A stretch of 64,000 bases of DNA. Source: Emiliania huxleyi CCMP1516 (taxonomy: Eukaryota > Haptophyta > Isochrysidales > Noelaerhabdaceae). The position numbers were made by a program, and so were the translations under genes. Location: NCBI RefSeq assembly GCF_000372725.1, contig NW_005194878.1, positions 54,309 through 118,308 on the forward strand, given 5' to 3'. A model generated the notes under the pieces. The model was not told the origin of the DNA and did no database searches. It worked only from the letters and a program-made list of their open reading frames with translations. Position 1 is the stretch's first letter, and each line of letters opens with the position of its first letter. Of the stretch, positions 20,520 through 29,475 are shown in pieces.

Positions 20520-21245
20520 CGCTGGCGGCTGCCGCAAGAGCGGCTGGCTCATGGCAGCGTCTCGCCGGTTGCCGGATAGGAGAGTACAGAACGTCTGGAG
20601 TGTAACTGTGTACGTGAGATCGGTTTTGATAACAAGCACGGTCGATCCGTCAAAGCGATACACTCGTTCCTATCTCGCTGGAGGGCTGGCACGGAGCTCT
20701 GTGCCGACAAACAGGAAGAGCCGAGCGGCAAGAAGGGCTCGATGGGGAGCGAGAACCGTCAGAAGAGATTCAGGTGTAACCTGAAGTCCGTCGTGACGCT
20801 CTTGTTTCCCCCCAGGTTTGACCGCGCAGCTTCCAAAACTCGACGATATCTTCCGGAAAGACTGAACGTCCCGCAGAGCGGCAGCATGAGAGGCGCAGAG
20901 AGGCTGCGAGTGCTCGACGAGTCTTGCGAGCTGCGCGTTCAAACCGGGGGGGAACCGACCGCATCAGGGTGGACTTCCGAAACCTCCGTGAGCACGTTTG
21001 ACGGTTCTCGCTCCCCATCGAGCCCTTCTTGCCGCTCGGCTCTTCCTGTTTGTCGGCACAGAGCTCCGTGCCAGCCCTCCAGCGAGATAGGAACGAGTGT
21101 ATCGCTTTGACGGATCGACCGTGCTTGTTATCAAAACCGATCTCACGTACACAGTTACACTCCAGACGTTCTGTACTCTCCTATCCGGCAACCGGCGAGA
21201 CGCTGCCGTGAGCCAGCCGCTCTTGCGGCAGAGCGAGTGACGGAT
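20520..21245. mobile_element. Foldback element with near-identical long inverted arms
   Basis: Left arm about 20520-20770 and right arm about 20998-21245 are almost perfect reverse complements (shared blocks include GCCGCAAGAGCGGCTGGCTC, GATAACAAGCACGGTCGATC and GGGGAGCGAGAACCGTC). Weaker inverted similarity continues inward, leaving a short central loop. There is no transposase frame and no clear target duplication was found at the ends. The block around GATAACAAGCACGGTCGATC recurs at 34381-34427, so this is part of a dispersed family. The very high arm identity implies a recent event or ongoing gene conversion. Confidence 0.75.
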
Positions 21246-21829
21246 AAAGTCGTGTGAAAGAGCTGTGAAAGCGAAAGTATCGAAATTAATTGCCCGCCGC
21301 AGGCGAAGAAAATTTTCAGGGTTTTTGGTCCCCTACGCGAAAGAAATCGAAGATTTCGGCGGGCGCCCGACGCGGTATGGAGCACGCGCGCTGCCCGGCA
21401 TGCCTGCAGCATCCAAACGAGACGCACGGCGTCGCTCAGCCGTGTCCACGCGGCTTCGCTCCTGTCCTAACCGCCGCCATCTGGGCGGCTGCTGCGGAGC
21501 TGCTGCCGGCGGTGCGGCAACTGGCCGACAGATACAACGCTCAGGGCACCCGCCGGCGATTCACTGGAAAAGAATGAAGGCGCCGCTGTCGGCGATTCAC
21601 CGCCGTTCGTTCCCGTCTCTCAAGCTGGCTACACCGTCCATGGACGAGGGAGACGTCGCCTCCTCTTTCGTCCCGGGCACTGTTCGCGCCGGAAGGCACC
21701 GTACACTGCGAAGTACATTAACCTTCATCCCTCCTACCGCCGGCCGGGAGTGCAGCCTTCGCCATCGCTGAGTGAGATTATCCTCGACTTTGGCACCTGC
21801 GAAGTAATGAACAACATGCAGTACGTCAT

Positions 21830-22000
21830 ATGCAATGGCGCTATGACAGCCCTGCGATGGGCGTCCTCGACGCAGACGAGGCGGAGCTCATCTGCACGGC
21901 GCAGATCGCCGACTTTCTCTCTCTCCCTGCGCGAGTGGTTGCGCCACCGTGGATGAGGCATATGGGCTGGGCAGGGGAGTTGGTAGAGGAGGTTGACTGA
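21830..22000 (+). CDS. Possible small protein or terminal exon
   Basis: A 56-residue frame beginning MQWRYDSPAMGVLDADEAEL and ending AGELVEEVD-stop. Composition is protein-like (acidic, with hydrophobic residues spaced as in a helix) and unlike the surrounding low-complexity frames, but no family was recognised. The frame is open upstream of the ATG, so it may be the last exon of a gene whose 5' part I cannot see. Confidence 0.3.
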   Translation: MQWRYDSPAMGVLDADEAELICTAQIADFLSLPARVVAPPWMRHMGWAGELVEEVD

Positions 22001-22084
22001 GGGCGCGAGGCCGCCAATCGTCACAGTCTGCTGCTGACTGTCGGTCGCTGTCTGGTTGCGCATCGCGCTGGCCGCGCAGCGGCC

Positions 22085-22392
22085 TTTAGAAAATTTTGGC
22101 CGCAGGCCTAGTTTTGGAGAAGATCAAATAATAAGCGCCGGTGAGGCTTTCAGAAGCTGCCGTTTGCGGCTTCCTAAGTCAATTTTTCGAGAGGAACGTT
22201 TTGGCTTAGCTATAACGGCTCCAAAGTCGCGCGATCATCGAGTTTTGAGTCAATAATTATGAAAGGAAGGGGCTGGCGAGAATTATAGCTAAGCCAATCG
22301 ATTCAGCGTGCTCTGAAACGCCCAAAACCGTCGAGTTTTTCGCGGTAGGCAAAATAGAGCCCTTAATATTTGATCTTTCTTGGCCACGGCCA
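22085..22392. mobile_element. AT-richer imperfect foldback (MITE-like)
   Basis: A patch distinctly poorer in GC than its neighbours. TTGGCTTAGCTATAA (22201-22215) faces its exact reverse complement at about 22281-22295, and GAAGATCAAATA near the left end faces TATTTGATCTTTC near the right end; other parts of the arms match weakly. About 300 bp, non-coding, no target duplication found. Confidence 0.5.
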
Positions 22393-22480
22393 CGATTACC
22401 CGTCACTCGCTCGGCAGCCGGAGGCCGAGCGCGTCGCGTGAGTTGAAATCGATGTGGCGAGTCGACCGCCAGTCCGCACG

Positions 22481-25294
22481 ATGGCACTGCGACCGCGGCG
22501 GCTGCCGGCGAGGGCAGCAGCGGCGCGCGCGAGGCGGCAGCGTAATCGGGTCCGAAGTCCCGACCCGATTTGGGGTGTACACACCTTTTCCCCGAGTGGG
22601 ATGCCCGGCTCGAGCGGCGCGGGCGGCGCATGCTCGGGCGAGGCGGCCTCTTCCGGCTCGCTGGGCAGCCTACCCGCAGAAGCGGCGAGAGCGGCTGGGC
22701 GAGGCGACGAGGCGGCGCTGCTGGCGTGGCTCGACAGCGGCGGGCGGGTCAACGCGACTGGCGGGGCAGGCGATGTGAGCGGCATCACCGCGCTGATGAC
22801 CGCCGCCCAATTTGGCCACGAGCGAATGGTCGAGCTGCTGCTGCAGCGCGGCGCGGAGATCAACATGCGGAATAGCCTCGGCGGCTTCGCGCTGATGTGC
22901 GCCGCCCCCAACGGCCATGGGCGGGTAGTCGACTTGCTGCTGCGGCGTGGGGCGGAGATCAACATGCAGAGCAGCAAAGGCAGCACCGCGCTGATGTGCG
23001 CCGCCCAGGAGGGCCACGGGCGGGTGGTCGAGCTGCTGATGCAGCGCGGCGCGGATGCCAACTTGCAGAGGAGCGAAGGCGGCACCGCGCTGATGCTAGC
23101 CGCCGCTCACGGCCACGAGCGGGTGGTCGACTTGCTGCTGCAGCGCGGCGCGGAGATGAACAAGCAGAACAGCAAAGGCGGCACCGCGCTGATGCTCGCC
23201 GCCAGCCAAGGTCACCCCGCCGTCGTGCTCCGCCTGCTGCGGGCGGGCGCGGATACAAAGCTGCGCTCTGAAAGCGGCAATTCCGCGCTGCAACTGGCGA
23301 AGGAAGGGGGCCACAGCGGGTGCGTCGAGGCCTTCCGGCAGCACGTCGCGGAGGTGACTGCGGGCCGGCGCGAGGCGGCGGCGGGCGGCGCGGGCGGCGC
23401 CTCCTCGGGCGAGGCGTTGGCGGGATCGACGGCCGCGGCCTCTTCTAGCTCACTGGGCAGCCTTCCCGCAGAGGCGGCGAGAGCGGCTGGGCGAGGCGAC
23501 GAGGCGGCGCTGCTGGCGTGGCTCGACAGCGGCGGGCGGGTCAACGCGATTGGCGGGGCAGGCGATGGGAGCGGCCTCTCCGCGCTGATGCTAGCCGCCG
23601 CTCACGGCCACGAGCGGGTGGTCGAGCTGCTGCTGCAGCGCGGGGCGGATGTCAACCTGCAGAGGAGCGACGGCGCCACCGCGTTGATGGACGCCGCTTG
23701 CAACGGCCACGAGCGGGCGGTCGAGCTACTGCTGCGGCGCGGGGCGGAGATCAACCTGCTGGGTGGCACCGCACTGATGGCCGCCGCCGAGCAAGGCCAC
23801 GAGCGGGTGGTCGATTTGCTGTTGCAGCGCGGGGCGGACATCAACTTGCAGAGGAGTGAAGGCGGCACCGCGCTGATGTACGCCGCCCGCAGCGGCCACG
23901 AGCGGGTGGTCGACTTGCTGATTCAGCGAGGGGCGGAGATCAACCTGCAGGACAGCGACGGCAACACCGCGCTGATGCTCGCCGTCGACAAAGGCCACGA
24001 GCGTGTGGTCGACTTGCTGATACGGCACGGCGCTGAGATCAACCTGCAGATGAGCAACGGCGGCACCGCGCTGATGGGCGCCGCCATCCACGGCGCCGCC
24101 GCCATTGTGACCCGCCTGCTTCGGGCGGGCGCAGATACGAGGCTGCGCTCTGCGGACGGCAGGTCCGCGCTGCAGCTGGCCAAGGAGCAGGGCCACGCCG
24201 GGTGCGTCGACGCTTTCCGGCAGCACATCGCGGAGGTGACTGCGAGCCGGCGCGAGGCGGCGGCGGGCGGCGCGGGCGGCGCTTCCTCGGGCGAGGCGTT
24301 GGCGGGATCGACGGCCGCGGCCTCTTCTAGCTCACTGGGCAGCCTTCCCGCAGAAGCGGCGAGAGCGGCTGGGCGAGGCGACGAGGCGGCGCTGCTGGCG
24401 TGGCTCGACAGCGGCGGGCGGGTCAACGCGACTGGCGGGGCAGGCGATGAGAGCGGCCTCTCCGCGCTGATGCTAGCCGCCGCTCACGGCCACGAGCGGG
24501 TGGTCGAGCTGCTGCTGCAGCGCGGCGCGGAGATCAACCAGCAGGGCAGCAAAGGCGGCACCGCGTTGATGAGCGCCGCCAGCCAAGGCCACCCCGCCGT
24601 CGTGCTCCGCCTGCTGCGGGCGGGCGCGGATACGGCACTGCGCTCCGAGAGCGGCAGGACGGCGCTGCAGCTGGCCAGGACGAATGGCCACGCCGAGTGC
24701 GTGCGCGCCTTCGAGGAGCATGCGGCGGCGGAGGCGGAGGCGGAGGCAGCGGCGAGGGAGGCGGAGAGAGCGGCGGCAGAGGCGGATGCGGCGCGGCATG
24801 CCAAGGCGCTGCTGGCGGAGGAGGAGGCGGAGAAGGAGGCGGGGGGGCGCGACAAGGAGAGCAAGAAGGGCAAGAAGAAGAAGAAGAAGGGGAAGGGCGG
24901 AGGTGGAGGCGCTGGGCCGTCGCGGGAGCCCGAGGATGAGGCAGCGCTGGCGGCGGGAGAGGAGGCGGAGCTGGCGGCGGCGCTCGAGGAGAGCGCGAGG
25001 CTGGAGGAGAGGCGGGCGCCCGACGAGCAAGCATCGTCCTCTTTGGCTGCAGAGAGGCCGCCTTCGGTGGAGGAGGAGGAGCCGCCGGACGACTTCGTCT
25101 GCCCAATCACGACCGAGGTCATGAGCGACCCGGTGATGGCGGCGGATGGGCACTCATACGAGCGGACGGCGATCGAGCGTTGGCTCGCGACCAAGTCGAC
25201 GAGTCCTCTGACAGGGGGCGAGCTCGACCACACTTGTATCTTCCCAAACCACTCGCTGCGTCGGATGATCCGAGAGTGGCAGAAGGCGCAGTGA
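22481..25294 (+). CDS. Large ankyrin-repeat protein with C-terminal U-box
   Basis: Probable U-box E3 ligase, about 937 residues, single exon. Three ankyrin blocks are each introduced by SLPAEAARAAGRGDEAALLA followed by a NATGGAGD linker; the second and third introducing modules (about 23340-23640 and 24220-24520) are almost identical in DNA, so the blocks arose by recent internal duplication or are being homogenised. A Glu/Ala coiled coil with a Lys-rich patch precedes the U-box (FVCPITTEVMSDPVMAADGH, YERTAIERWL, SPLTGGEL). The first in-frame ATG is 22481, with a basic MALRPRRLP start; an alternative at 22601 (MPGSSGAGG) matches the paralogue at 12.6 kb more closely. AATAAA lies about 50 bp after the stop. 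Closest relative in the window: the gene at 12580. Confidence 0.85.
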   Translation: MALRPRRLPARAAAARARRQRNRVRSPDPIWGVHTFSPSGMPGSSGAGGACSGEAASSGSLGSLPAEAARAAGRGDEAALLAWLDSGGRVNATGGAGDVSGITALMTAAQFGHERMVELLLQRGAEINMRNSLGGFALMCAAPNGHGRVVDLLLRRGAEINMQSSKGSTALMCAAQEGHGRVVELLMQRGADANLQRSEGGTALMLAAAHGHERVVDLLLQRGAEMNKQNSKGGTALMLAASQGHPAVVLRLLRAGADTKLRSESGNSALQLAKEGGHSGCVEAFRQHVAEVTAGRREAAAGGAGGASSGEALAGSTAAASSSSLGSLPAEAARAAGRGDEAALLAWLDSGGRVNAIGGAGDGSGLSALMLAAAHGHERVVELLLQRGADVNLQRSDGATALMDAACNGHERAVELLLRRGAEINLLGGTALMAAAEQGHERVVDLLLQRGADINLQRSEGGTALMYAARSGHERVVDLLIQRGAEINLQDSDGNTALMLAVDKGHERVVDLLIRHGAEINLQMSNGGTALMGAAIHGAAAIVTRLLRAGADTRLRSADGRSALQLAKEQGHAGCVDAFRQHIAEVTASRREAAAGGAGGASSGEALAGSTAAASSSSLGSLPAEAARAAGRGDEAALLAWLDSGGRVNATGGAGDESGLSALMLAAAHGHERVVELLLQRGAEINQQGSKGGTALMSAASQGHPAVVLRLLRAGADTALRSESGRTALQLARTNGHAECVRAFEEHAAAEAEAEAAAREAERAAAEADAARHAKALLAEEEAEKEAGGRDKESKKGKKKKKKGKGGGGGAGPSREPEDEAALAAGEEAELAAALEESARLEERRAPDEQASSSLAAERPPSVEEEEPPDDFVCPITTEVMSDPVMAADGHSYERTAIERWLATKSTSPLTGGELDHTCIFPNHSLRRMIREWQKAQ

Positions 25295-25623
25295 CCCGCC
25301 CCCCCCCCCCCCCTAGTGTCCTCTTTCTCGCATGCACTGACGTAATAAACCTCAATCGGCTCCGCGGCTTTCTTTTTCCTCGCACATTTGTGCGAGGGAG
25401 CTTTGTTGTAAAATTCTTTTTTCCTGTGTCGAGCCTGTCTGCTGTGAGAGAGAGTTGTTTCGTTTAAATTCTTTTTTCCTTGCACAACACTGGGCACGGG
25501 ACTGGCGCGCACCACAGGCACTGGCACTAACACAGGTACACCACGTTTGTTGCTGGTTTGTTGTAAAAAGTGCACGGAGCTAAGTGCCTCGCCGTCCTCG
25601 CCGGAGTCGCTTAGGCGGCTCCA

Positions 25624-26769
25624 GTGGTGTACCTGCCTCAGGGGTTCCGGCTGAAATTCTTTTGGCGCCCTCCGTCGCGCCGCCTCGCCACCGCCTCCTC
25701 CGCCGCCGCTCCCTCGCCAGGCACGCCGCCGCTTGCCCGCCTCCTCGACCTCCCCACGGACCTCCTCGTGCGCGTCGTCTCTCGCTGCGACCCCGCCGAC
25801 ATCGCTCGCGTCGCGGCCGTCTCGCTGCTCTTCCACTCTTCGCTCGCGGTGGAGGCCATCCGCTTGTGGGCGCAAGAGCGCGGCTTCGAGCTGCCGGCGC
25901 AGCCAGAGGGCGAGAGCTGCGCCGTGCGGTGGCTGTGCTATTCGGCGCTGCTGTGCGAGTCCAACCCGCAAGCGAGGGCGGCGGCAGGCCGTCGGCACAG
26001 CCTCTTCATCGACGGCGAGGGGCGGCTCTCGTCTTGCGGCAAGGCTGAGAGCTGGACGCCAGGCCTCCTTGGCCACGGCGAGGGCGTGACGCGGCTCAAC
26101 ACGCCGACCCGTCTCCCGACGCCGCTGGGAGGCGAGCGCGCCGTGAGCGTGTCGGCTGGAGCCGTCCACAGCCTTGCCATCACCGCCGACGGCGCCGTAT
26201 GGAGCTGGGGCTCTGGTGGGAGCGGCCGGCTGGGCCACGGCGACGAGCAGAGCCAGCCGCTGCCAAAGAAGGTCGAGGCCTTTGCTGGCCAGCGCGTCGT
26301 CGCTCTGTCATCTGGGCAGCACCACAGTATCGCCATCACTGCTGACGGCAGCGTCTGGAACTGGGGTTGGGGAGGCGATGGCCGGTTGGGCCACGGCGAC
26401 GAGCAGACCCAACTGCTGCCGAAGAAGGTCGAGGCCTTTGCTGGCCAGCGCGTCGTCGCTGCGTCGGCAGCAGCCAACCACAACCTCGCCATCACCGCCG
26501 ACGGCGCCGTGTGGAGCTGGGGCTATGGACACCGAGGCAAGCTGGGCCACGGAGATGAGCAGGCACAACGGCAGCCCAGGAAGGTCGAGGCCTTTGCTGG
26601 CCAGCGCGTCGTCGCTGTGTCGGCAGGAGGCTTCCACAGCCTCGCCATCACCGCCGACGGCGAAACCTTTACCTGGGGCGACGGCTCTCACGGCGGCCTA
26701 GGCCACGGAGAGGACCTGTCGAACCAGCTGCTGCCCAAGAAGGTCGACGTGTGGGCGCCGGGGCAGTGA
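25624..26769 (+). CDS. F-box-like / RCC1-repeat protein, copy 1 (no ATG found)
   Basis: A short N-terminal F-box-like domain (LLDLPTDLLVRVVSRCDPAD, VSLLFHSSLA) is followed by about five RCC1 units (SLAITADGAVWSWGSGG..GRLGHGDE..Q.LPKKVEAFAGQRVV), a partial or complete propeller. F-box proteins dock substrates on SCF ligases, so the propeller is the likely binding face; this is inference. There is no in-frame ATG before the F-box. In the paralogue at 34850 the ATG lies a few bases after AAATTCTTTTCCTCGCG; here the same motif (25654) runs straight into the Arg-rich segment with the ATG stretch missing. Either an upstream exon supplies the start (a CAG acceptor is present at about 25640), a non-AUG start is used, or the gene has lost its start. 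The reading frame is otherwise intact. Confidence 0.75.
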   Translation: MVYLPQGFRLKFFWRPPSRRLATASSAAAPSPGTPPLARLLDLPTDLLVRVVSRCDPADIARVAAVSLLFHSSLAVEAIRLWAQERGFELPAQPEGESCAVRWLCYSALLCESNPQARAAAGRRHSLFIDGEGRLSSCGKAESWTPGLLGHGEGVTRLNTPTRLPTPLGGERAVSVSAGAVHSLAITADGAVWSWGSGGSGRLGHGDEQSQPLPKKVEAFAGQRVVALSSGQHHSIAITADGSVWNWGWGGDGRLGHGDEQTQLLPKKVEAFAGQRVVAASAAANHNLAITADGAVWSWGYGHRGKLGHGDEQAQRQPRKVEAFAGQRVVAVSAGGFHSLAITADGETFTWGDGSHGGLGHGEDLSNQLLPKKVDVWAPGQ

Positions 26770-26935
26770 GTCAGAGGAATGGAGTCAAGGCAAGGTAACA
26801 GGGATACCGACCCCGGGACCAATGTGATACCCTCAGCTCAGCTTTTGGCGACGAGCGCACGCCCCACTACACGAGCGGAAATGGCCGTCTGCGCTTTCGG
26901 GCAACCTTCTCCTAGCTTCCGGCGTTTTACTTTTC

Positions 26936-28423
26936 TTGTTTCTTTGCCTCCCCGCTTCCTTTATTAGTGCGGGGCAATTTTTCTCTTTCTCGCGATTTCT
27001 GTCTGCCCCGTCGCGCCGCCGCTCGCGCCGCCTCGCCACCTCCTCCTCCTCCGCCGCTCCCTCGCCAGACACGCCGCCGCCCGCCCGCCTGCTCGACCTC
27101 CCCACGGACCTCCTCGAGCGCGTCCTCGCTCGCTGCGACAGCCCCCTCGACATCGCTCGCGTCGCGGCCGTCTCGCTGCTCTTCCACGCCTCGCTCGCGG
27201 CGGAGGCCATCCGCTTGTGGGCGCAAGAGCGCGGCTTCGAGCTGCCGGCGCAGCCAGAGGGCGAGAGCTGCGCCGTGCGGTGGCTGTGCTTTGCTGCGTT
27301 GCTGTGCGAGTCCAACCTGCCGGCGAGAGCGGCGGGAGGCGCTCGGCACAGCCTCTTCATCGACGGCGAGGGGCGGCTCTCGTCGTGCGGCAGTGAGGCA
27401 GGCTACTCAGGGCTACTCGGCCACGGCGAGGGCGTGGCGCGGCTCAACACGCCGACCCGCCTCCCGTCGCTGCTGGGAGGCGAGCGCGCCTTGAGCGTGT
27501 CGGCTGGAGGATACCACAGCCTCGCCATCACCGGCAGCGGCTCTGTCTGGAGCTGGGGCAGTGCAGGCAACGGCAAGCTGGGCCACGGCGACGTGTGGAA
27601 CCAGCTGCTGCCGAAGAAGGTCGAGGCCTTGGCTGGGCGGCGCGTCGTCGCTGTGTCGGCTGGAGGCGTCCACAGCCTCGCTCTCGCCGCCGACGGCGCC
27701 GTCTGGAGCTGGGGCTGGGGAATGTTTGGCATGTTGGGCCACGGCGACGAGCGGCAGCAGCCGCTGCCGAAGAAGATCGAGGCCCTTGCTGGCCAGCGCG
27801 TCGTCGCGGTCTCGGCTGGGCAGCACCACAGCATCGCCATCACTGCGGACGGCAGCGCCTGGAGCTGGGGCAATGGCGGCTCAGGCAAGCTGGGCCACGG
27901 CGACCGGCAGCAGCAGCTGCTGCCCAAGAAGGTGGAGGCCTTGGCTGGGCGGCGCGTCGTCGTTGTGTCCGCTGGAGGTCCGCACAGCATCGCCATTACC
28001 GCCGACGGCGCCGTCTGGAGCTGGGGCTATGGAGTCTCTGGCCAACTGGGCCACGGCGACGAGCAGACCCAGCTACTGCCCAAGAAGGTCGAGGCCTTTG
28101 CTGGCCAGCGCGTCGTCGCTGTGTCGGCTGGAGAGCACCACAGCCTCGCCATCGCCGCCGACGGCAGTGTCTGGAGCTGGGGCCACGGACGAGCAGGCAA
28201 GTTGGGCCACGGCGACGCGCAGAACCGGTGGCAGCCGAAGAAGGTCGAGGCCTTGGCTGGCCAGCGCGTCGTCGCTGTGTCGGCGGGAGCATACCACAAC
28301 CTCGCACGCACGGGCGATGGCGCTGTTTATGCCTGGGGCAAGGGCGGCCGCGGCTGCCTAGGACACGGAGAGGACCTGTCGGACCAGCTGCTGCCCAAGA
28401 GGGTGGAGGTATGGGCGCAGTGA
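26936..28423 (+). CDS. F-box-like / RCC1-repeat protein, copy 2 (ATG altered)
   Basis: Same architecture as the neighbouring copy but with about seven RCC1 units, enough for a full seven-bladed propeller. F-box-like segment LLDLPTDLLERVLARCD at the N-terminus; RCC1 units carry SLAI.ADGAVWSWG and LGHGD signatures throughout; the last unit ends with the conserved LGHGEDLSDQLLPKRVEVW. As in copy 1 no ATG precedes the F-box. Aligned to the gene at 34850, the position of its ATG (TCGCGATGTC) reads TCGCGATTTC here. Tandem arrangement with copy 1 (167 bp apart) shows local duplication. Coding integrity over about 490 codons argues the protein is still under selection, so an unseen first exon is the simplest explanation. 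Confidence 0.75.
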   Translation: MFLCLPASFISAGQFFSFSRFLSAPSRRRSRRLATSSSSAAPSPDTPPPARLLDLPTDLLERVLARCDSPLDIARVAAVSLLFHASLAAEAIRLWAQERGFELPAQPEGESCAVRWLCFAALLCESNLPARAAGGARHSLFIDGEGRLSSCGSEAGYSGLLGHGEGVARLNTPTRLPSLLGGERALSVSAGGYHSLAITGSGSVWSWGSAGNGKLGHGDVWNQLLPKKVEALAGRRVVAVSAGGVHSLALAADGAVWSWGWGMFGMLGHGDERQQPLPKKIEALAGQRVVAVSAGQHHSIAITADGSAWSWGNGGSGKLGHGDRQQQLLPKKVEALAGRRVVVVSAGGPHSIAITADGAVWSWGYGVSGQLGHGDEQTQLLPKKVEAFAGQRVVAVSAGEHHSLAIAADGSVWSWGHGRAGKLGHGDAQNRWQPKKVEALAGQRVVAVSAGAYHNLARTGDGAVYAWGKGGRGCLGHGEDLSDQLLPKRVEVWAQ

Positions 28424-28737
28424 CCAGGAGGGCACTCTAGTCGGCCCCGAGCGCAGCTCACGGTGCGTGTTGTATCACTTGTGCCTAGACTTGTGCCGGA
28501 TGAAGTGTGCGGGCTAGCCTTGAGAAAGGAAGACAACCTCACGGGGGCATGGGAGAACGGCACGGGCCGCCACAATAAAGGTAAGGAAAGGAAGCGCGGA
28601 AGTTCATTTACAAAAGGAAGGAAAGAAATAAAACAGGCCAAGGCGGCGGTTTTTCTTCTTTTAGCGCGGAAACGAAATCTGTCTGACCCCGCTCTCGGTG
28701 CCTCCGTCGCGCCCCGCAGCCTCCGCTACCGTTGACG

Positions 28738-28870
28738 ATGTGCTCTGCCGCCTCTGAGCCCTCTCTCCCGCCCACCTCCGTCCGCGTGGGCGTGGTGGGC
28801 GGCGGCCAGCTCGGCCAGCGAGATGATGGCGCTCGCCGCCCACCGCCTCTGTGACGGGACGCGCCCGCAT
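28738..28870 (+). pseudogene. Fragment of PurK-type phosphoribosylaminoimidazole carboxylase, N-terminus
   Basis: VRVGVVGGGQLGQ followed, after an extra four bases, by MMALAAHRL matches the start of the ATP-grasp PurK/ADE2 family (glycine-rich GGGQLG loop then MLALAA helix). Similarity stops soon after, and no ATP-grasp core follows. An ATG (28738) sits in a sensible place. Most likely a truncated remnant, or the first exon of a gene whose rest I failed to trace. Confidence 0.5.
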
Positions 28871-28931
28871 CTGAACTGCTGCTCAATGAGAGCCAGCAAT
28901 GCGGGCGCCACGCTCAATGAGCCTGCTCGGT

Positions 28932-29219
28932 TTACCGAGGCCGTGCTCTTCGAGCCGACGGCGTGGAAGTCGTGCGAGGGCTATGTGTACGGCGACCGTC
29001 ACTCTGCATCGCCCGCCACCGCAGCTCCTCCGCCCTCTCTGCCTTTGCCACTCTCGCATCGTAGTCGTCGCCATCCGGCCGAACCCACACGCCTCGCAGG
29101 TAGTCCCAGTCGCATGGAACGCCAGAGACGGTCGGGGCTCTGGCTCGGGGCCTGGGAGTGCCGCCGGCAGCACGCACAGCGTTCAATGCCTGGCGCCGCT
29201 CCGTCCGTGCCGACGACAT
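28932..29219 (-). CDS. Possible small basic protein or terminal exon
   Basis: A 95-residue minus-strand frame from an ATG at 29219. It contains GVPCDWDYLRGVWVRPDGDD and AKAERAEELRWRAMQSD, a composition that looks genuinely coding. In the same frame upstream lies a Pro/Ser/Thr stretch made by CCTCCCACC decamers, which resembles the repeat-filled introns elsewhere, so this is probably the last exon of a longer gene. Family not recognised. Confidence 0.35.
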   Translation of the reverse strand: MSSARTERRQALNAVRAAGGTPRPRARAPTVSGVPCDWDYLRGVWVRPDGDDYDARVAKAERAEELRWRAMQSDGRRTHSPRTTSTPSARRARPR

Positions 29220-29384
29220 TTGTAGATGAAGGAGGGCAGGTGGCCAATAGCGACCATCGTTACGAAATGTAGCGTTACCGGGAGCTCTGCAAGCTGTCTT
29301 GGGTGGTAATGGTAAGAGGAGAGGGGCAGAGGGAGTCGGAGGGAGGGGTATGGTGTGGAGGAAGTTGGATGGACGGGGTAGGGG

Positions 29385-29475
29385 GGTGGCGGGAGGTGGA
29401 GGGAGGTGGTGGGAGGTGGTGGGAGGTGTAGGGAGGTGTAGGGAGGTGCAGGGAGGTGGAGGTGGGGGGGGGGGG
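29385..29475 (-). repeat. 10-bp array (GGGAGGTGTA / GGGAGGTGGT)
   Basis: Tandem decamers GGGAGGTGGT, GGGAGGTGTA and GGGAGGTGCA ending in a G-run. On the minus strand they read ACCTCCC-based units, the same type as the dehydrogenase intron array. From 29480 to 30600 there is only degenerate GCAGGCGAGGG-type repetition and no gene I can support. Confidence 0.8.
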
